DNA from: Mercenaria mercenaria
Lineage: Eukaryota > Mollusca > Bivalvia > Venerida > Veneridae
Assembly: GCF_021730395.1 (NCBI RefSeq)
Contig: NC_069378.1
Span: 26,558,001-26,622,000, forward strand
Length of the DNA: 64,000 nucleotides
Direction: 5' to 3'
Part shown: positions 42,197-54,261 of the stretch, piece by piece
Position numbering within the stretch: position 1 is the stretch's first letter
Layout: each line of letters starts with the position of its first letter
Position numbers and translations under genes: made by a program
The notes under the pieces: generated by a model
What the model was told of the DNA's origin: nothing
Seen by the model: only the letters and a program-made list of their open reading frames with translations
Database searches by the model: none

Positions 42197-45100
42197 CTGT
42201 AAAACAACACATACACATTCATTAACAGTGATTTATAACTCAATTCATTTTGTTCAACAAAGTAGACCATGGTAATCAGGAAAGTGACTGCAGTCTTATG
42301 TCACTGCTATCTTGACCTTTGAACTTTTGATCCCAAAACGATAGTGATTATCAACTGACTACAGACTATCATGACAACTATAGGCCTATGTGTTCTCCAT
42401 TATTGATAAAAAAACCTTCTTCCATCTCTAGGTCACTGTAACCTTGACCTCTGGCCTACCAACCAGAGATGTCAAGTTTTCAAAATTTTGTATTCATATA
42501 ATTTATCAAACAACAAATATTAACTAATCACTGATATATCAATAAGCTTCTTTTAAAGAAAATACAGCAGAAAGGAACAGTTAAATCAAAGATTATTTCA
42601 CAATTACACTTTGAAACAAGAGCTGTCACTGTTATAAGTATTTTTGACAAATGCCCCGAATGGTGCCCAAGAATGCTACAGTTGTTTGCACAGAATATGC
42701 CAGTATAGTTTTGGTATGAGTCATTCTGTGACCTTGACCTGAGAGACTCAGGTCAGAAGCACAATATACCTTCTCAATATGGTTGGCATTCGTGTCAAAC
42801 TATTTTCAAATCCCCTGATAAATGGCAGAAATATGGACCAGACAAGAAACAGACCATCTTAACATTTGACTTCTAAGTGTGACCTTGACCTTAGAGCTAG
42901 TGGTCTGTGTCATGCGCATGACACGTTATCTTACTATATGATATAAGGAACATTTAGCCAAGTAATTCTAAAATCCCTTCATCGGTGGCAGAGTTATGGA
43001 CCGAACAAGGAACAGACCATATTAATCTTTAACCTCTACAATGTGTGACCTTGACCTTAGAGCAAGGGGTCTGGGTTTTGCGCACGGTATATCGTCTCAT
43101 TTTGGTTAACACTTATTCCATGTTATTTCAAAATCTCTTCACGGATGGTAGAGTTATTAACTGGACACCAAACAGACCCTGTTAACATTTGACCTCTAAA
43201 TGTGATCTTAACTTTGAAGCTAGGGTTCTGGATCTTGCGCATGACAAGTCCATTCATTGTGGTTAACATTTATGTAAAGTTATTTCAAAATCCCTTTATG
43301 GATGGCAGAGTAACAGCCCGGACAAGAATTCACACGGATGCACACAAGCATGGACAGTGCGATTTTAATATGCCAACTTTCGGGGACTTAAAAAAATACT
43401 GCTCTTGTAATATTATCTACAAATCTGCTACATGTAAATGCATACACAGAAAATAAATCAAATTTTATCAATACATGTACCCTTTATATTCCAAGGCAAT
43501 ATTTATCTTTTATCCAATGTTGCTACTTTGACTTACTGTAACATAGTTATTAAACACTCTCTGGACTTACCGTAACATAGTAGTTGCACCTATCACCTTG
43601 ACAACATTCAGTACATTTCCAGTCACGATACCAGTTCCTCATACATTCCAGACCAAGTGTTTTCTGTTCCTGTTCACAACTTGCCCGTACAGCACAGGAC
43701 TTATCTATAGAATAGATACGTTCACTGCGTGGCGTCCAGTACTTCGGCTCTGAAAGACGAATAAAACATGTCCTCATTTTCCTATTATAACAAGCAATGC
43801 CTGTCCTTATGCATTTAGAATAAACTGGACACATGTGTCATTCAAACCTAAGTGACTACTAAATTGGTACATAAAACTGGTCGCAGACCAAAGAGACGTG
43901 TGGGAAGACCTATACATTAAAATGTCAGATACGTATGTCACGCAGCAAAAAGAGTTAATAAGAGCACCGCTTGAGGGTGCCATCACTCCCAATGAACAGA
44001 CATGACCTCCACTAATTACTACCTCGGCATTGAAAAGACATGTCTTCAGCACGCAACCCTGTCATTTAAGAGACAAATCATGGTCTGCACTGTTCACTAC
44101 TCTGTCAGTAAATTTTCAGCTGACACCTCTTCGAATAGTGAATGGTACTGCCCAAATTGAATGATGGACCAGTCCATTTACGGCATTTTAGAAATTAAGT
44201 AGACTAAGGGTAAAGCTATAAAATAATTGAAAATCAAGTAATTATAAACAAATCTTACGTCTCCAGTGTATGAAACTTCTGCAAGTATCTTGATGTTCGC
44301 GGCACTGAATTGTTGTCTTTATACATTTATCCCTGTTGTCTGGTTGCTCTCTACACACATAACATTCCAGGGCTGATCCTGTAATCATGCAATATAAACT
44401 TAAGGAATTTTTTTCCTTCTTTATAAAGTACAAGTAAAACTAAAAGAACCTTTTCCCAATTTCCCACCAATTTCCCTAAAATAAAAAATTCCCCAAAAGA
44501 AAAAGGGAAATAGTTGAAATATTTTCTCAAATACACCCCTATTTCTTTGATAAATGGTATTTTTGTAGGGTTTACAAAAAGAAATTAAAATACTTTAGCG
44601 CATGTCATTTTATAAGCGATTGAAACTTGCCAAGCACACAGGAAATTTGCGCATTCTTGAATGAATTTCCATGACCTAAACAGTTAAAAACTTCTCTAAT
44701 TTAGTTAATATACACCCGTATTTCTTTTATAAGAGGTATTTTTGTAGGGTTTAAACTTTATGACAGAGTCTAATGTTCAACCACGTATAAAAACATTTTT
44801 CATGTGCTTTCGCAATGTAATTATTTTTGCTATACATGATTAAATTCTGTCATAAACCATTAAAAAATACCATTAATTACAGAAATTAGAGGTGTATTCC
44901 AGATATGGAAATTGTACATTCCAGTGTATTCCAGTTTTTAAGTGGTTCCAGTTAAACATGTGATCTGACCCTATCCATTTCCTAAGAATTTATTATGGCA
45001 ATTTGAAAAAGACTTTTTGACATCAGTTGTTATAGCATTTTCCCTACTTTTACCAAAGTACTCTGTCAATGCTTTTTTTATGAAAGAAAACTAATTCCTT

Positions 45101-48100
45101 GCAATTGTTATATGACTTTGCTCTGATAGCGCAAGCTGATACAATTTATTGCTGGCGTTTCTCAATTTTTCAACTCATGGATTTTCATATAATTAACAAA
45201 ATTTGAAACGTCTTTGAATTTATGAAAATTTATGCATTTGCCTATAGACCAGTTGTTACTGGTATTATTGACTGATGTGTTATGTGTTAACTACAGATTT
45301 GTTGAAAACACTGATTTGTGATGATCCCCGACCTGACAGTATAATTATAGGTGTGTTGGAATTTGTACTGTTCTTGTAGAATCTTCTTGAATTCTGGTAC
45401 TTGTTTTCTACATCAATTAATGTATGTATTTTACACATTTAATGTTAAAATTTCAGTGTTAAATGAGTTTAAACAAATTAGTCATTAATGATGGTTGATT
45501 AATTAAGAAATAAGTTATAGCAAAACAGTGCTTTGTCACTATTTATGCATAATGGGCGGTTATACGTCGGGAGTAATAATTTCCTGTGCCCTCGTGAAAT
45601 TATTTCGGACAACATAAAACCGCCCATCATGTATAAATAGTGATAAAGCACTGTTTTGCTATAAATTATTTCGATTCCAATATGTTCTCATATTGTAAAA
45701 TTTATAACAAATATGATTTAACTGTTTCTTCGCCCAAGCATGGCGCCAAAAGTAGATCTTTGTTTATACACGCCAGGGCCGGAAATGGTAATATGTCTTG
45801 CGGCAGAGTTCAGATCATGCAAAAATTATTGCGAATTATTTAGCAAAGTGATTAACTAACTCAGTATGTGTGTAAATTAATCAACACATTTGTGCAATGT
45901 GACATTTCGGTTAAAACATGTTATGTTATTAGGTAAAATATTTCATGAAATTTGAAAGCGCGTTTCTTGATGCATACATGGTGCTTAATATCACATTGAT
46001 GTGACGTCAACATAATATTGTTGTGATGATTAAAGCATTGTTAGTCATATTAGAATAAATATTAGTGGTAGTCCAACTAATCTGACGTGATCCTAGGACA
46101 AGTAGGAAATATTAAGATTATTTTTTATATATAGGCAATATTCCCACCCGCGTCGAACACTCGAAAGACCAAAATAGTTGAAGCAATTTTCATCGCTGTT
46201 GACGCTTTACATGCTATAGGTTTAAATGCCGATTATTTCACGAATTGGCCATAAATTCAAATAAGACTTGCAATTGTATCAAAAAGGGTATTCAATTCCT
46301 CATTGATTTATGTAAAAATTATGGCAGTGGCTAGAGAACCGGAACTGGAACCGGAATCGGTTCCCTAGACTGCGAAATTATTCGTCCGGAACCGGTTCTC
46401 TAAGCAAAATACCGTGCATAGGCTAGGGAACCGGAATTTTATTTCTATGCATAATGCTGCCAAAATCCACTTTGTTACTTGGTAAGTGTCATGCATATTA
46501 TTATCTTAATTAATTTTATCATGCCCTTGCATTTATCTGCGTTTACTGTCTCCAAAAGTGTACTCGCCGCATATATACCGTGTCTGCCGTATTGGAATGA
46601 TATAAACTAGTACGAATGAATGCGTGAAAACTACTTTGCAGTTTTTAAATTTTATTAAATTTTGCTTTAAACTTGTACTATGTTTAAATTATTTAAATAT
46701 AAAATAATATTGGTTTGTCATTACATGTTTATAGATGAACAAATTAATTTAATTGCCCTTAAAACTTCTTATAGTTCAAACATCGTTTTTATCCAATGAC
46801 AAGCGAGGGATTTTCAAAAAAGTAACCAACTTATTTTCATATTGTTTCATAACTGAAGAATCTGATCCACTTAATCATGAAGTAGTTCAAAATTAATGAG
46901 TATTCATTGTTCCGCCTACTATGGATTTTCCACATTCTAGGAGGCGGAGCAATTACCAAAGCAGGGACTGCATACAAGAAATAATGTGTCTATGTAATAA
47001 ACTGACCCAAATAGATAAATGAGCCGTGCCATGTGAAAACCAACATAGTGGGTTTGTGACCAGCATGGATCCGGACCAGACTGCTCATCCGCACAGTCTG
47101 GTCAGGATCCATGCTGTTCGCTAACAGTTTCTCTAATTCCAATAGGCTTTGAAAGCGAACAGCATGGATCCAGTCTGGTCAGGATCCATGCTGGTCGCAA
47201 ACCCACTATGTTGGTTTTCTCATGGCGCGGCTCAAATATCAAATTATGTGTTTAGTTTCATTTTAATGCAAACTGTACTTTCATAGGTCAAATTTGACCT
47301 TTCTGCACCTTTCACTTCCTCTACTGGTCTAAAAAAAAACCAGGGTGCACTTAGATTCTACTTTGTCTTGTTTTATTTATACATGTAGTTGCTTTAATTG
47401 TACTGTTAGATCATTTAGAGTTAAACCTGCATATTATATTTCCATTGAATAAGAATATAAAATTGTGTTCCACAAACTACTTGATAAGACTTAGTCGTCT
47501 ACTATGTATTTACCATATAAACTAAATTAAAATCTTCCAGCTGTTTTGCTAAAGTGGCACTAAAATGACCTTGTATAAAGTTGTAGTAAACATGTACTTC
47601 TCCATCATGAGTGACGATAAGACTAGCCAATGAATTCCAAGAGACTGAGGAGGTGTGGTTAAGTTTACTTCAGAGAGAGCTTTTTGTTTCTTTGACCTGT
47701 CAGTTAAATGAAATGGGACGTTTAAACTATAAATAGGTTATAGATACACTTATTAAACTTCTAACGCATTAAGTTTTGCCTTCACTACGCTATGCTCCGT
47801 TTCGGCAAACTTAATTGCATTAGAAGTTCAATAAATGATCTATAACCTATACATACAGATTCTTTGATCACTTTAAATACTTGTTTGTAACACCTCGGCA
47901 TTTCACGTTCAAAGATATGTAATCAATACTAATTAACAGAAATTACTTAATTTGTTTTAACTGTTTCTTTTATTGTCTTATACCTTTTAAGTTTAAATTT
48001 CAAGTTTATTTCAACTCCAGTGTCGACAATTTTGCATTCATTCGTACTAGTTTATTTTATCATTCCAATATGGCGGACAGTATGCGGCCAACTCGTACAC

Positions 48101-49246
48101 TTCTGGAGACACAGTAAACACAAATAAATAAAAGGGCACAGCTTGCCGAAATGGTAAAAATAATTAGCTTATTAAGATAAGAATATGCACATGATACTTA
48201 CCAAAAGAAACAAAGTGAATTTCGACAGTTTTATGCATAGAAATAAAATTCCGGTTCCCTAGCCTATGCACGGTACTTTGGCTAGAGAACCGGTTCCGTA
48301 CGAATAAGTTCGCTGTCTAGGGAACCGATTCCGGTTCTCTAGCCACTGCCAAAAATTATCAAATAATAATCTGAAATTACAAATTTTCTGGTGATTAAGA
48401 TTTAAACCTTAGATTTTATATGAATGTACTGTATACGATTAACGTTTACCGTGTACACGCCAATATGCTCAAGCGTTAAAACCAATAACTTTACATGACA
48501 GTGTACTGTGAATCATCCTCAATTATTTTGGTTCTTCAAAGTTTTGACATTTAGATTGCCAGTCACAAATATAAAATAATCTGAATGTTGAATTATTTTG
48601 ACTAATCATGCTAATGTTAGTGGTATCAAATCTAGAATTAATATAAACAACATGATACCTATCCAGCCAAAATTTGAACTGTTATGCATTTGTAGCATTT
48701 ATGATATTGTCTGGCAGACTGTCCCACAGAATGATCTTAAACAACCTTGGCATTTTCAGACACATGGGTTTAATAAACTTTTTACTGCATATGGCCTCTG
48801 GTCTGACTACCAGTAAATTCAACCATACTGTGTATGTCGTCAATATTTTCAATGATTTTGAAACTTATATTAAAATCCATATAGTAATGTCAACTATTCC
48901 ATTTGTGTTACATTTGTAATAAACATGACTGAGTCTGATGCTAAACTAATTGTCTGGGCATCCTTTTCCCGATTAAAATGTCTCCAAGTGATATTGCAAG
49001 GTAATGACTACTTTCCTATTTTACAAGAAGAGATGGATATCTGATAGAAAAGCAAAATTAGTATTTGTTTATATTTAGAGAAAAATTTCCGCCATTTTAA
49101 AAGTTTACCTGTAAAAAAATACACCTGAGACATTTCGAGGATAATTTAAAACACAACAGGGTCGTGCTTCATTTGAAAATTGTTCTAAACAACTTACCAA
49201 ATGCAATCAGCCCTAGAAAATAAACTAAAATCTGGAAATAATTCAT
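42113..49246 (-). CDS. GPI-anchored Ly6/uPAR three-finger protein (4 exons)
   Basis: Joining, on the minus strand, 49246-49198, 44378-44259, 43749-43571 and 42196-42113 gives 432 nt: 143 residues and a stop, with GT-AG introns and phases 1, 1, 0. Residues 1-17 (MNYFQILVYFLGLIAFG) are a signal peptide. The mature part starts ALECYVC and ends ECCQGDRCN, the LxCYxC...CCxxDxCN signature of Ly6/uPAR three-finger domains, with 12 cysteines. LGASGVKFSLGLLVSAFTLL and the rest of the tail fit a GPI-attachment signal. Such proteins sit on the outer membrane surface and modulate receptors, channels or adhesion; the partner here is unknown. Intron 1 (about 4.8 kb) carries the MULE insertion at 46323-48350. 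The gene converges on the receptor-FReD gene. Confidence 0.85.
42615..43410. repeat. ~150-bp tandem repeat with TGACCTTGACCT (Ly6 intron 3)
   Basis: Starts AACAAGAGCTGTCACTGTTA and ends TACTGCTCTTG. About four diverged units carry GTGACCTTGACCTTAGAGC, TGCGCATGACA, ATTTCAAAATCCCTT and GGCAGAGTTATGGACC. It is the same broad style as 22693-23460 but a different unit. Confidence 0.7.
43571..43749 (-). CDS. Ly6 exon 3: C-terminal half of the three-finger domain
   Basis: Acceptor TCTTTCAG at 43750. PKYWTPRSERIYSIDKSC, then AVRASCEQEQKTLGLECM and WKCTECCQGDRCNYYVT. Donor GTAAGT, phase 0. Confidence 0.85.
44076..44212. mobile_element. TTAACCCTTA MITE, partial copy 2 (Ly6 intron 2)
   Basis: CATGGTCTGCACTGTTCACT, GTCAGTAAATTTTCAGCTGA, ATGATGGACCAGTCCATTTA and CTAAGGGTAAA match the right half of 12130-12341. 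The left half is absent. Confidence 0.65.
44259..44378 (-). CDS. Ly6 exon 2: N-terminal half of the three-finger domain
   Basis: Acceptor ATTACAG at 44379. SALECYVCREQPDNRDKC, then IKTTIQCREHQDTCRSFIHW. Donor GTAAGA, phase 1. Confidence 0.85.
44517..44760. repeat. direct repeat pair (Ly6 intron 1)
   Basis: TACACCCCTATTTCTTTGAT and TACACCCGTATTTCTTTTAT, each followed by GGTATTTTTGTAGGGTTTA, about 180 bases apart. Confidence 0.45.
45515..45664. repeat. 150-bp hairpin (MITE-like, Ly6 intron 1)
   Basis: About 55-bp arms: TTATAGCAAAACAGTGCTTT at the left and its complement ending GCTATAA at 45664, with ATGGGCGGTT paired to AACCGCCCAT inside. Confidence 0.7.
47021..47233. mobile_element. GAGCCG palindromic MITE, copy 4, nested in MULE
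   Basis: GAGCCGTGCCATGTGAAAAC to GGCGCGGCTC with AAAT on both sides (47017-47020, 47234-47237). It lies inside the MULE, so it inserted later. Confidence 0.85.
47733..47849. repeat. 117-bp hairpin nested in MULE
   Basis: Arms ATAGGTTATAGATACACTTA and AACTTCTAACGCATTAAG with their near-complement ending TATAACCTAT; about 48 bp each. Confidence 0.65.
49198..49246 (-). CDS. Ly6 exon 1: signal peptide
   Basis: ATG at 49246-49244, coding MNYFQILVYFLGLIAF plus the first base of a Gly codon. Donor GTAAGT follows at 49197, phase 1, which fits the next acceptor exactly. Confidence 0.8.
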
Positions 49247-49403
49247 TTATTTTGTTGTCATTTGATAAAAAAAATATTGCTTCCGCAGGTGAGTAAACAG
49301 GAAATTGGTAGTCGGATTAAAACCCGTACAAAGCCGTACGTATCAGCCGGTCAACCACTAATTCGCTTACTCGGTAGAGTGATATTTTAACATTTTCTAG
49401 AGC

Positions 49404-50006
49404 TATGGTGGCATATTACTGCCAAGAGATAGCTAGATAGCTATCACGATAATTTGGAAACTTTCCAGGAAATGTGTGCATTTTTTTTCTGAAAACATTT
49501 CAGCAATAAACAATATTTTCTAGATATTTGTATTCATTTCCTGAAAATGTTTTAGCGCAAAATTTCGCTTGGAATTGCCACGAGATGCTCGGTAACTATT
49601 TCGATAATATTTTTAACTTTCCAGCAAAGTTGTGCTTTTTTTTCTAAACACATTATTGCAATAAATTATTTTTCTCGATATGCCTTTTATTTACAGGAAC
49701 TTTTAGGCTATTGCTATTTATAAACTTTTCAGAAAATTTCGAAATATCGAGACACTTTCTGAAAGTTCCGAGAAAGGTAATCTAGCTAATAAATGGCAGT
49801 TATGGGCACTTACACGAAAAGTATCGAGAAAATAATGTAAATTATCGCAATAATAGTTCAAGGAAACCTACCACTATTGAGATAAATAAGTATTTTTAGC
49901 TCTTTGTTGGAGATAATCTTTTCAGAAAACTTCGCTTTATCAAGATATTTTTTTAAGTATTTGCGATAGCTACCTAGCTATCTCGTGACAGATATATGCC
50001 ACCATA
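49404..50006. mobile_element. 603-bp TIR element
   Basis: About 45-bp imperfect inverted ends: TATGGTGGCATAT, then GAGATAGCTAGATAGCTATC, and the complement ending ATATGCCACCATA. The interior repeats TTTTCTCGATA-like and TATCGAGA-like words. No coding capacity; target duplication not clear. It begins about 160 bases upstream of the Ly6 start codon. Confidence 0.65.
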
Positions 50007-50242
50007 TCTACCATACTGTATTTTCAGAGACTTATATTCCTGTATATCGCGATTATAGAAAAAGAAAACGCAAAAGCTGTAAACAAAAAAGGCGTGTTAA
50101 CTGGTAAATAAGAAAGCTACATTTCATTAAATACAACAACACAATTTTACCCCTTTCGTTTCTGTCAATGTCTCTTTTTGAGTCTTTCAAATGTCTCTTC
50201 CGAGACTAAAAGTTCATTAGTCACATTTTTTGGTAGGTGGAT

Positions 50243-50305
50243 GGATTAGCTTAATGGTTTGCACGCTAGCTTTCCAGTACAGAGGTCCGGGGTTCGATAA
50301 TTTGA
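50243..50305 (+). other. tRNA-like fragment
   Basis: TTAGCTTAATGGTTTGCACG resembles a tRNA A box and GGGGTTCGATAATTTG a B box, about the right distance apart, but no acceptor stem closes. Likely a tRNA-derived SINE head or pseudo-tRNA. Confidence 0.35.
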
Positions 50306-50954
50306 AATGTAATGCCTAGGTTTATAATTTTCTCTTTTGGTATTTCTTTCGGATAATTAAGATTAAAACTGTACATTTCATAGTCAGACAAAACTTGTCA
50401 AATCTTCAGTAGTAGATCATTTTCACGAAACCAGATATCTAAAAATCGATAATCTCTAATTTGGCGAGCATTACTGTTTATCGTTTGGGACACAACTGGG
50501 AGGAGTTCCTAAATCACGTTACCCCAACACAGAAGAATCGTTCGGAATATGTTCCGTTTCTTTCATGAAAGGTTAATTGATATCATTAAAACTTTAACTG
50601 TTATGCTGTGGCAGTTTGAAGCAGTAACGAGCAAATTTTCATGTTAAGATATTTATCTTGCATTCATGAAATGGTTATCTGTTTTCGTGATTTTTTTACT
50701 TTTCGTAAAAACCTAAATTATTTTCGTGAAAGTTTTCATGAAACCTGATAATTAAGTGGTGGCAGTTTTATGCCAACATAAGATATCCAGGAAATTATTT
50801 CAACACTTCTGAAGAAGGCTTTGGAACTTAGCTACTGACACATGATATGCTGTGAAGAACACATAAGAATTTGTTGTTTCTACTAATTTTTACACTTAAA
50901 ATTGAAAAGCGTTTATCACGATTTATGAAAGTTTGTATTAACGGTTGTTAGATA

Positions 50955-51035
50955 TGAGTTCCTCCTTGGTCTATTGGTCAAGACGGTGGGAAAGTTTTCA
51001 CTGCCAAGGAAACACGGATTCAAATTCCGTCTAAT
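50955..51035 (+). other. tRNA-Glu-like pseudogene or SINE head
   Basis: TTGGTCTATTGGTCAAGACG resembles the D arm of tRNA-Glu, TTTTCAC an anticodon loop with TTC, and GGATTCAAATTCC the T arm. The anticodon stem contains extra bases and the acceptor stem does not pair, so it is not called a working tRNA. Confidence 0.4.
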
Positions 51036-51780
51036 CTTCATAATATGACCAAATTTCAATTTTAAAGAAAGATCGCGTTTAGCCAAAATCCGAGTCCAGC
51101 TAGTCTGTTTAAAATGTATAGAAGTCGTTAAACAATATCACAGATTATTCGATTTTGTTGAAGATTAAACATGTGATTTAATACTATTTTTATGGGATAG
51201 GACATTTCATAAATTTACTGAACATTGCCAAAAGTATCAAGGAGTCGTTAAAAGTTTCTATAAATGTAAAATTTGGTGTTCGGTCATAAATTTATACTTC
51301 TGTCAAGAGCTCAACTCTGCAGATAATTCATTTATTTACACTTCTCGGCCAACTGAACAGAATGAGGTTTGGAGTGAATATGAGGCTAGGCGACTACAAA
51401 TGCGTTTAATTCATTTTTCACTTTTCAATGGCTACTGCCATTGTGTACACTACAGTCTAGATGGAAAGTAGTGACGTCACGCTCTATGTATAGACAAATA
51501 TTGTTTATTTTTTCTCCTCAAGTTTTAGAACATAGGTCTACAGTAAAGTACATCACCTAGCCATTAGGCAATGGGAAGACAGTTAGCTAGTTGTTACACT
51601 GATAACTTTACTGACGTTACTTGGTTCGTTGTCAATATGAATTACAATATGTCTAGAATGTGGACGGCAAAACTTTCAAAAACAGTTTCAGATGCACTTT
51701 TCTCAATATGAAGATTCGGGAATATTTCCTTGAAATTTCAAGTAAGAATATTTAGTATCTACAAAGATATAGAGAATCTG

Positions 51781-51922
51781 TCATTGGTCTTCGGTTAAGA
51801 TCAGAAAATCCCAACCCGAGGGCGCACCGCTCAAGTCTTAAACGAGGCTGTGTCGAGTTTAAGACTTGAGCAGTACGTGCGCCCGAGGGTTGGGATTTCC
51901 GATCTTCACCGAACACCAATGA
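51781..51922. repeat. 142-bp hairpin (MITE-like)
   Basis: About 58-bp arms: TCATTGGTCTTCGGTTAAGA, AATCCCAACCCGAGGGCGCA and CTCAAGTCTTAAAC, with near-complement arms ending CACCAATGA; short loop. Confidence 0.75.
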
Positions 51923-54104
51923 TGGATTCTATTTCTCACTTACCACAATAGAAACAACAAAAACAAGCATGAAAAAAATGAAACTATTTAAAACGCGGGA
52001 AATGGACGTCCGTAAGCAGAAGTGACGTCGTGACATTTCAGTGACGCACAATAACAAAGTTCCGCTTTAGTTTTATCGTTTGTAGCGTAACGGTACGTTC
52101 TTATCATAAAGTAATGAATTTTGAATCGAGAAATACACTTTAAGGAACGGAGAGAAAAGATAAAGGTACCTGATTTTTAATTATTTTACATAAATAATAT
52201 GTATATTCAGTGCATGAAGAAGTCCGTCACAGGGGTGTGGGATAACCCATGTGAGATAAGATTTTCCAGCATTTCTAAAAATAGAGATTTTTCTGTCCGA
52301 TAAGTGAGAAATATATTTCCTTATCGGTACACTTTCATCCCCATTCAGCTGAACGCTTGTGGCATAATCAAAGATATTTTCAAACAATAAATTTTCATAC
52401 TCTTTCGAAGGCTTCAAGGAAAGCTAGACCTAATACTTCATGTAGACAGTAGTCTTTAAATGTATTCTTAGAAGCATTGATCATTGCAAAATATAAGTTA
52501 ATTAAACATAAGGTTATTAGATAATTGATGTTGCCATGGCAACGCAGTTCATATGATAAAATTTTTACAAGACATTAAAAGACAATATAAGCCTGACAAT
52601 GCAATGAATACATAGTTGTATTGTCAGTATCAATACGTGCAATATTTCTTCATTCGTTTGACATTTTAAAGTAGGCCTACATGTATCATTGCTGATGTCA
52701 CAAGGCCCCTTCTGTTAGCTGGTGGCCCGTATATCCTTGTGGAGTTTGAGAAAAATCTCTGTCGTTCAGATAAACACAGCAAAGCATATGATACAGTATC
52801 AAATGCATAAATATGCCCATTTCAGTGTTTGTTCAAAGGCCGTATGTACCACTCATTGACTAACTTCTTATGCGTCGTCCCTAACGTTTCAACGAAGTTA
52901 TTTGGAATATATCTTGCTGATTCCAAATCGATAAGACTCGAGAAAGGACACAGTTTCTCAAATCCACATTGTTGTCAAGCAACCATTACACACAGTGTCA
53001 GGCCCCATGTACACATCAAAGACTCGCCATATTCTATCGCATACCCTAAGAAGCCGGGTACAAATCAATACAATACTACCTTTCGTATCACGACTATCAA
53101 TTTTCACAGTATGTGTGCCAACGAATCTTTTCTTGCTTCTCATTAAAAGAAATTTCAACTCGCATTATCATAGGTAGAGAAATATGACTTATCATTAAGT
53201 CTACGAAAGTTTTACTACCAGGTTATGATATAGTTTCTACGAAGAATCGTCCTGAAGATCGCCATAGAAGTGTTTTAATTTCTGCAAAGCCAAAGGATAG
53301 TACAATCGCAAAATATACTCCAGAACTTTGGAAAATCCCAAAACTTGCTGACAGAAGAAGCAGAGTGAAAATGACATGGATTAAATGCTAGCTAAGCATG
53401 TGTAAGACATTGTCTCTACATTTACCACAAAAGCTTTGTTAGTTTTCTCGCATTTCACTTTTCCTCCCCCCACCCTGAAGTAACTATAGCAGATGGTAGT
53501 TTCCAGTCGTAAATGCGATTTAGCAAGGGGTTAAAATAAATTTAAGGTATATAAACTGAAAACCTTGTTTTCCTTCAAAATAATTTTCATGAAATATGAA
53601 GAGGAAAGTTTTATTTGCAAAGCATTATTGGACTCCTAGCTGCTTTAACCAAAATTTTGCCACCGGGTCAAATATTTGGGAAAATTGGCTCATATTTTCT
53701 TGGACCGATGTTTTACTATGAAGGTATGGCGGTTAGGCTACATGTGAGAGTCTTACATAACTGGCAGATATATATATAAGCTGCACATAATACTCGCAGA
53801 GAGGAGTGCTGCAGTATAAATAGATAGATATTGTGTTCAGTATCGTTACGGTACTGTACAGATTTTAGTACCAATCTTTGAAGGGAGGCTACTCTTAAAC
53901 GTTGAAACAACGGGAAAGTTGCTCGAACAATATTAAATGTAAATCGAGACCTAGTTATTTAATTTCTTATCAAATCTCTATTGCAAGGAAATACAATTTA
54001 TGTCAACTGGTATCTCTGTCGAGAATGAATAGAAAGTTTTAACACAATTGTTCTCTTGATGAACTGACTTGAAGGGTGCAGGTTCCGTAACTCCTTTTAG
54101 TTTT
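51923..54104. other. gene-free stretch upstream of MULE copy 2
   Basis: No supported coding region. Open frames at 52181-52417 (minus, 78 codons) and 52829-53146 (plus, 105 codons) show no domain I recognise and no convincing splice context. A dispersed repeat lies at 53490-53770. Confidence 0.4.
53490..53770. repeat. dispersed repeat, copy 2
   Basis: Shares ordered blocks with 25275-25790 (GGTAGTTTCCAGTC, TGAAAACCTTGTTTT, GAAAATTGGCTCATATTTTC, GAGAGTCTTACATAA). Confidence 0.5.
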
Positions 54105-54261
54105 GGCAGTGGCTAGAGAACCGGAATCGGTTCTCTGGACTGCGAACTTATTCGTCCAGAACTGGTTCTCTAAGCAAAATACCGTGCATAGGCTGGGGAA
54201 CCGGAATTTTATTTCTATGCATAATACTGCCAAAATCCACTTTGTTTCTTTTGATAAGTAT

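Larger units (their letters stand above)
46323..48350. mobile_element. MULE-like DNA transposon, copy 1 (2028 bp, Ly6 intron 1)
   Basis: Inverted ends GGCAGTGGCTAGAGAACCGG, extending with gaps to about 290-320 bp each side (46323-~46612 and ~48030-48350). Perfect 9-bp target duplication AAAAATTAT at 46314-46322 and 48351-48359. A 9-bp duplication with long inverted ends is the Mutator/MULE hallmark. No transposase frame, so non-autonomous. It contains a GAGCCG MITE (47021-47233) and a 117-bp hairpin (47733-47849). Confidence 0.85.

Noticed and set aside
50243-50305. tRNA gene
   Set aside because: A and B boxes are present but no acceptor stem closes; more likely a SINE head.
50955-51035. tRNA-Glu gene
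   Set aside because: D and T arms look right but the anticodon stem has extra bases and the acceptor stem does not pair.
52181-52417. 78-codon minus-strand open frame
   Set aside because: Reasonable amino-acid mix but no family recognised and no neighbouring exon; not enough to call a gene.
52829-53146. 105-codon open frame
   Set aside because: No domain and no exon context; overlapping frames on both strands are open for similar length.
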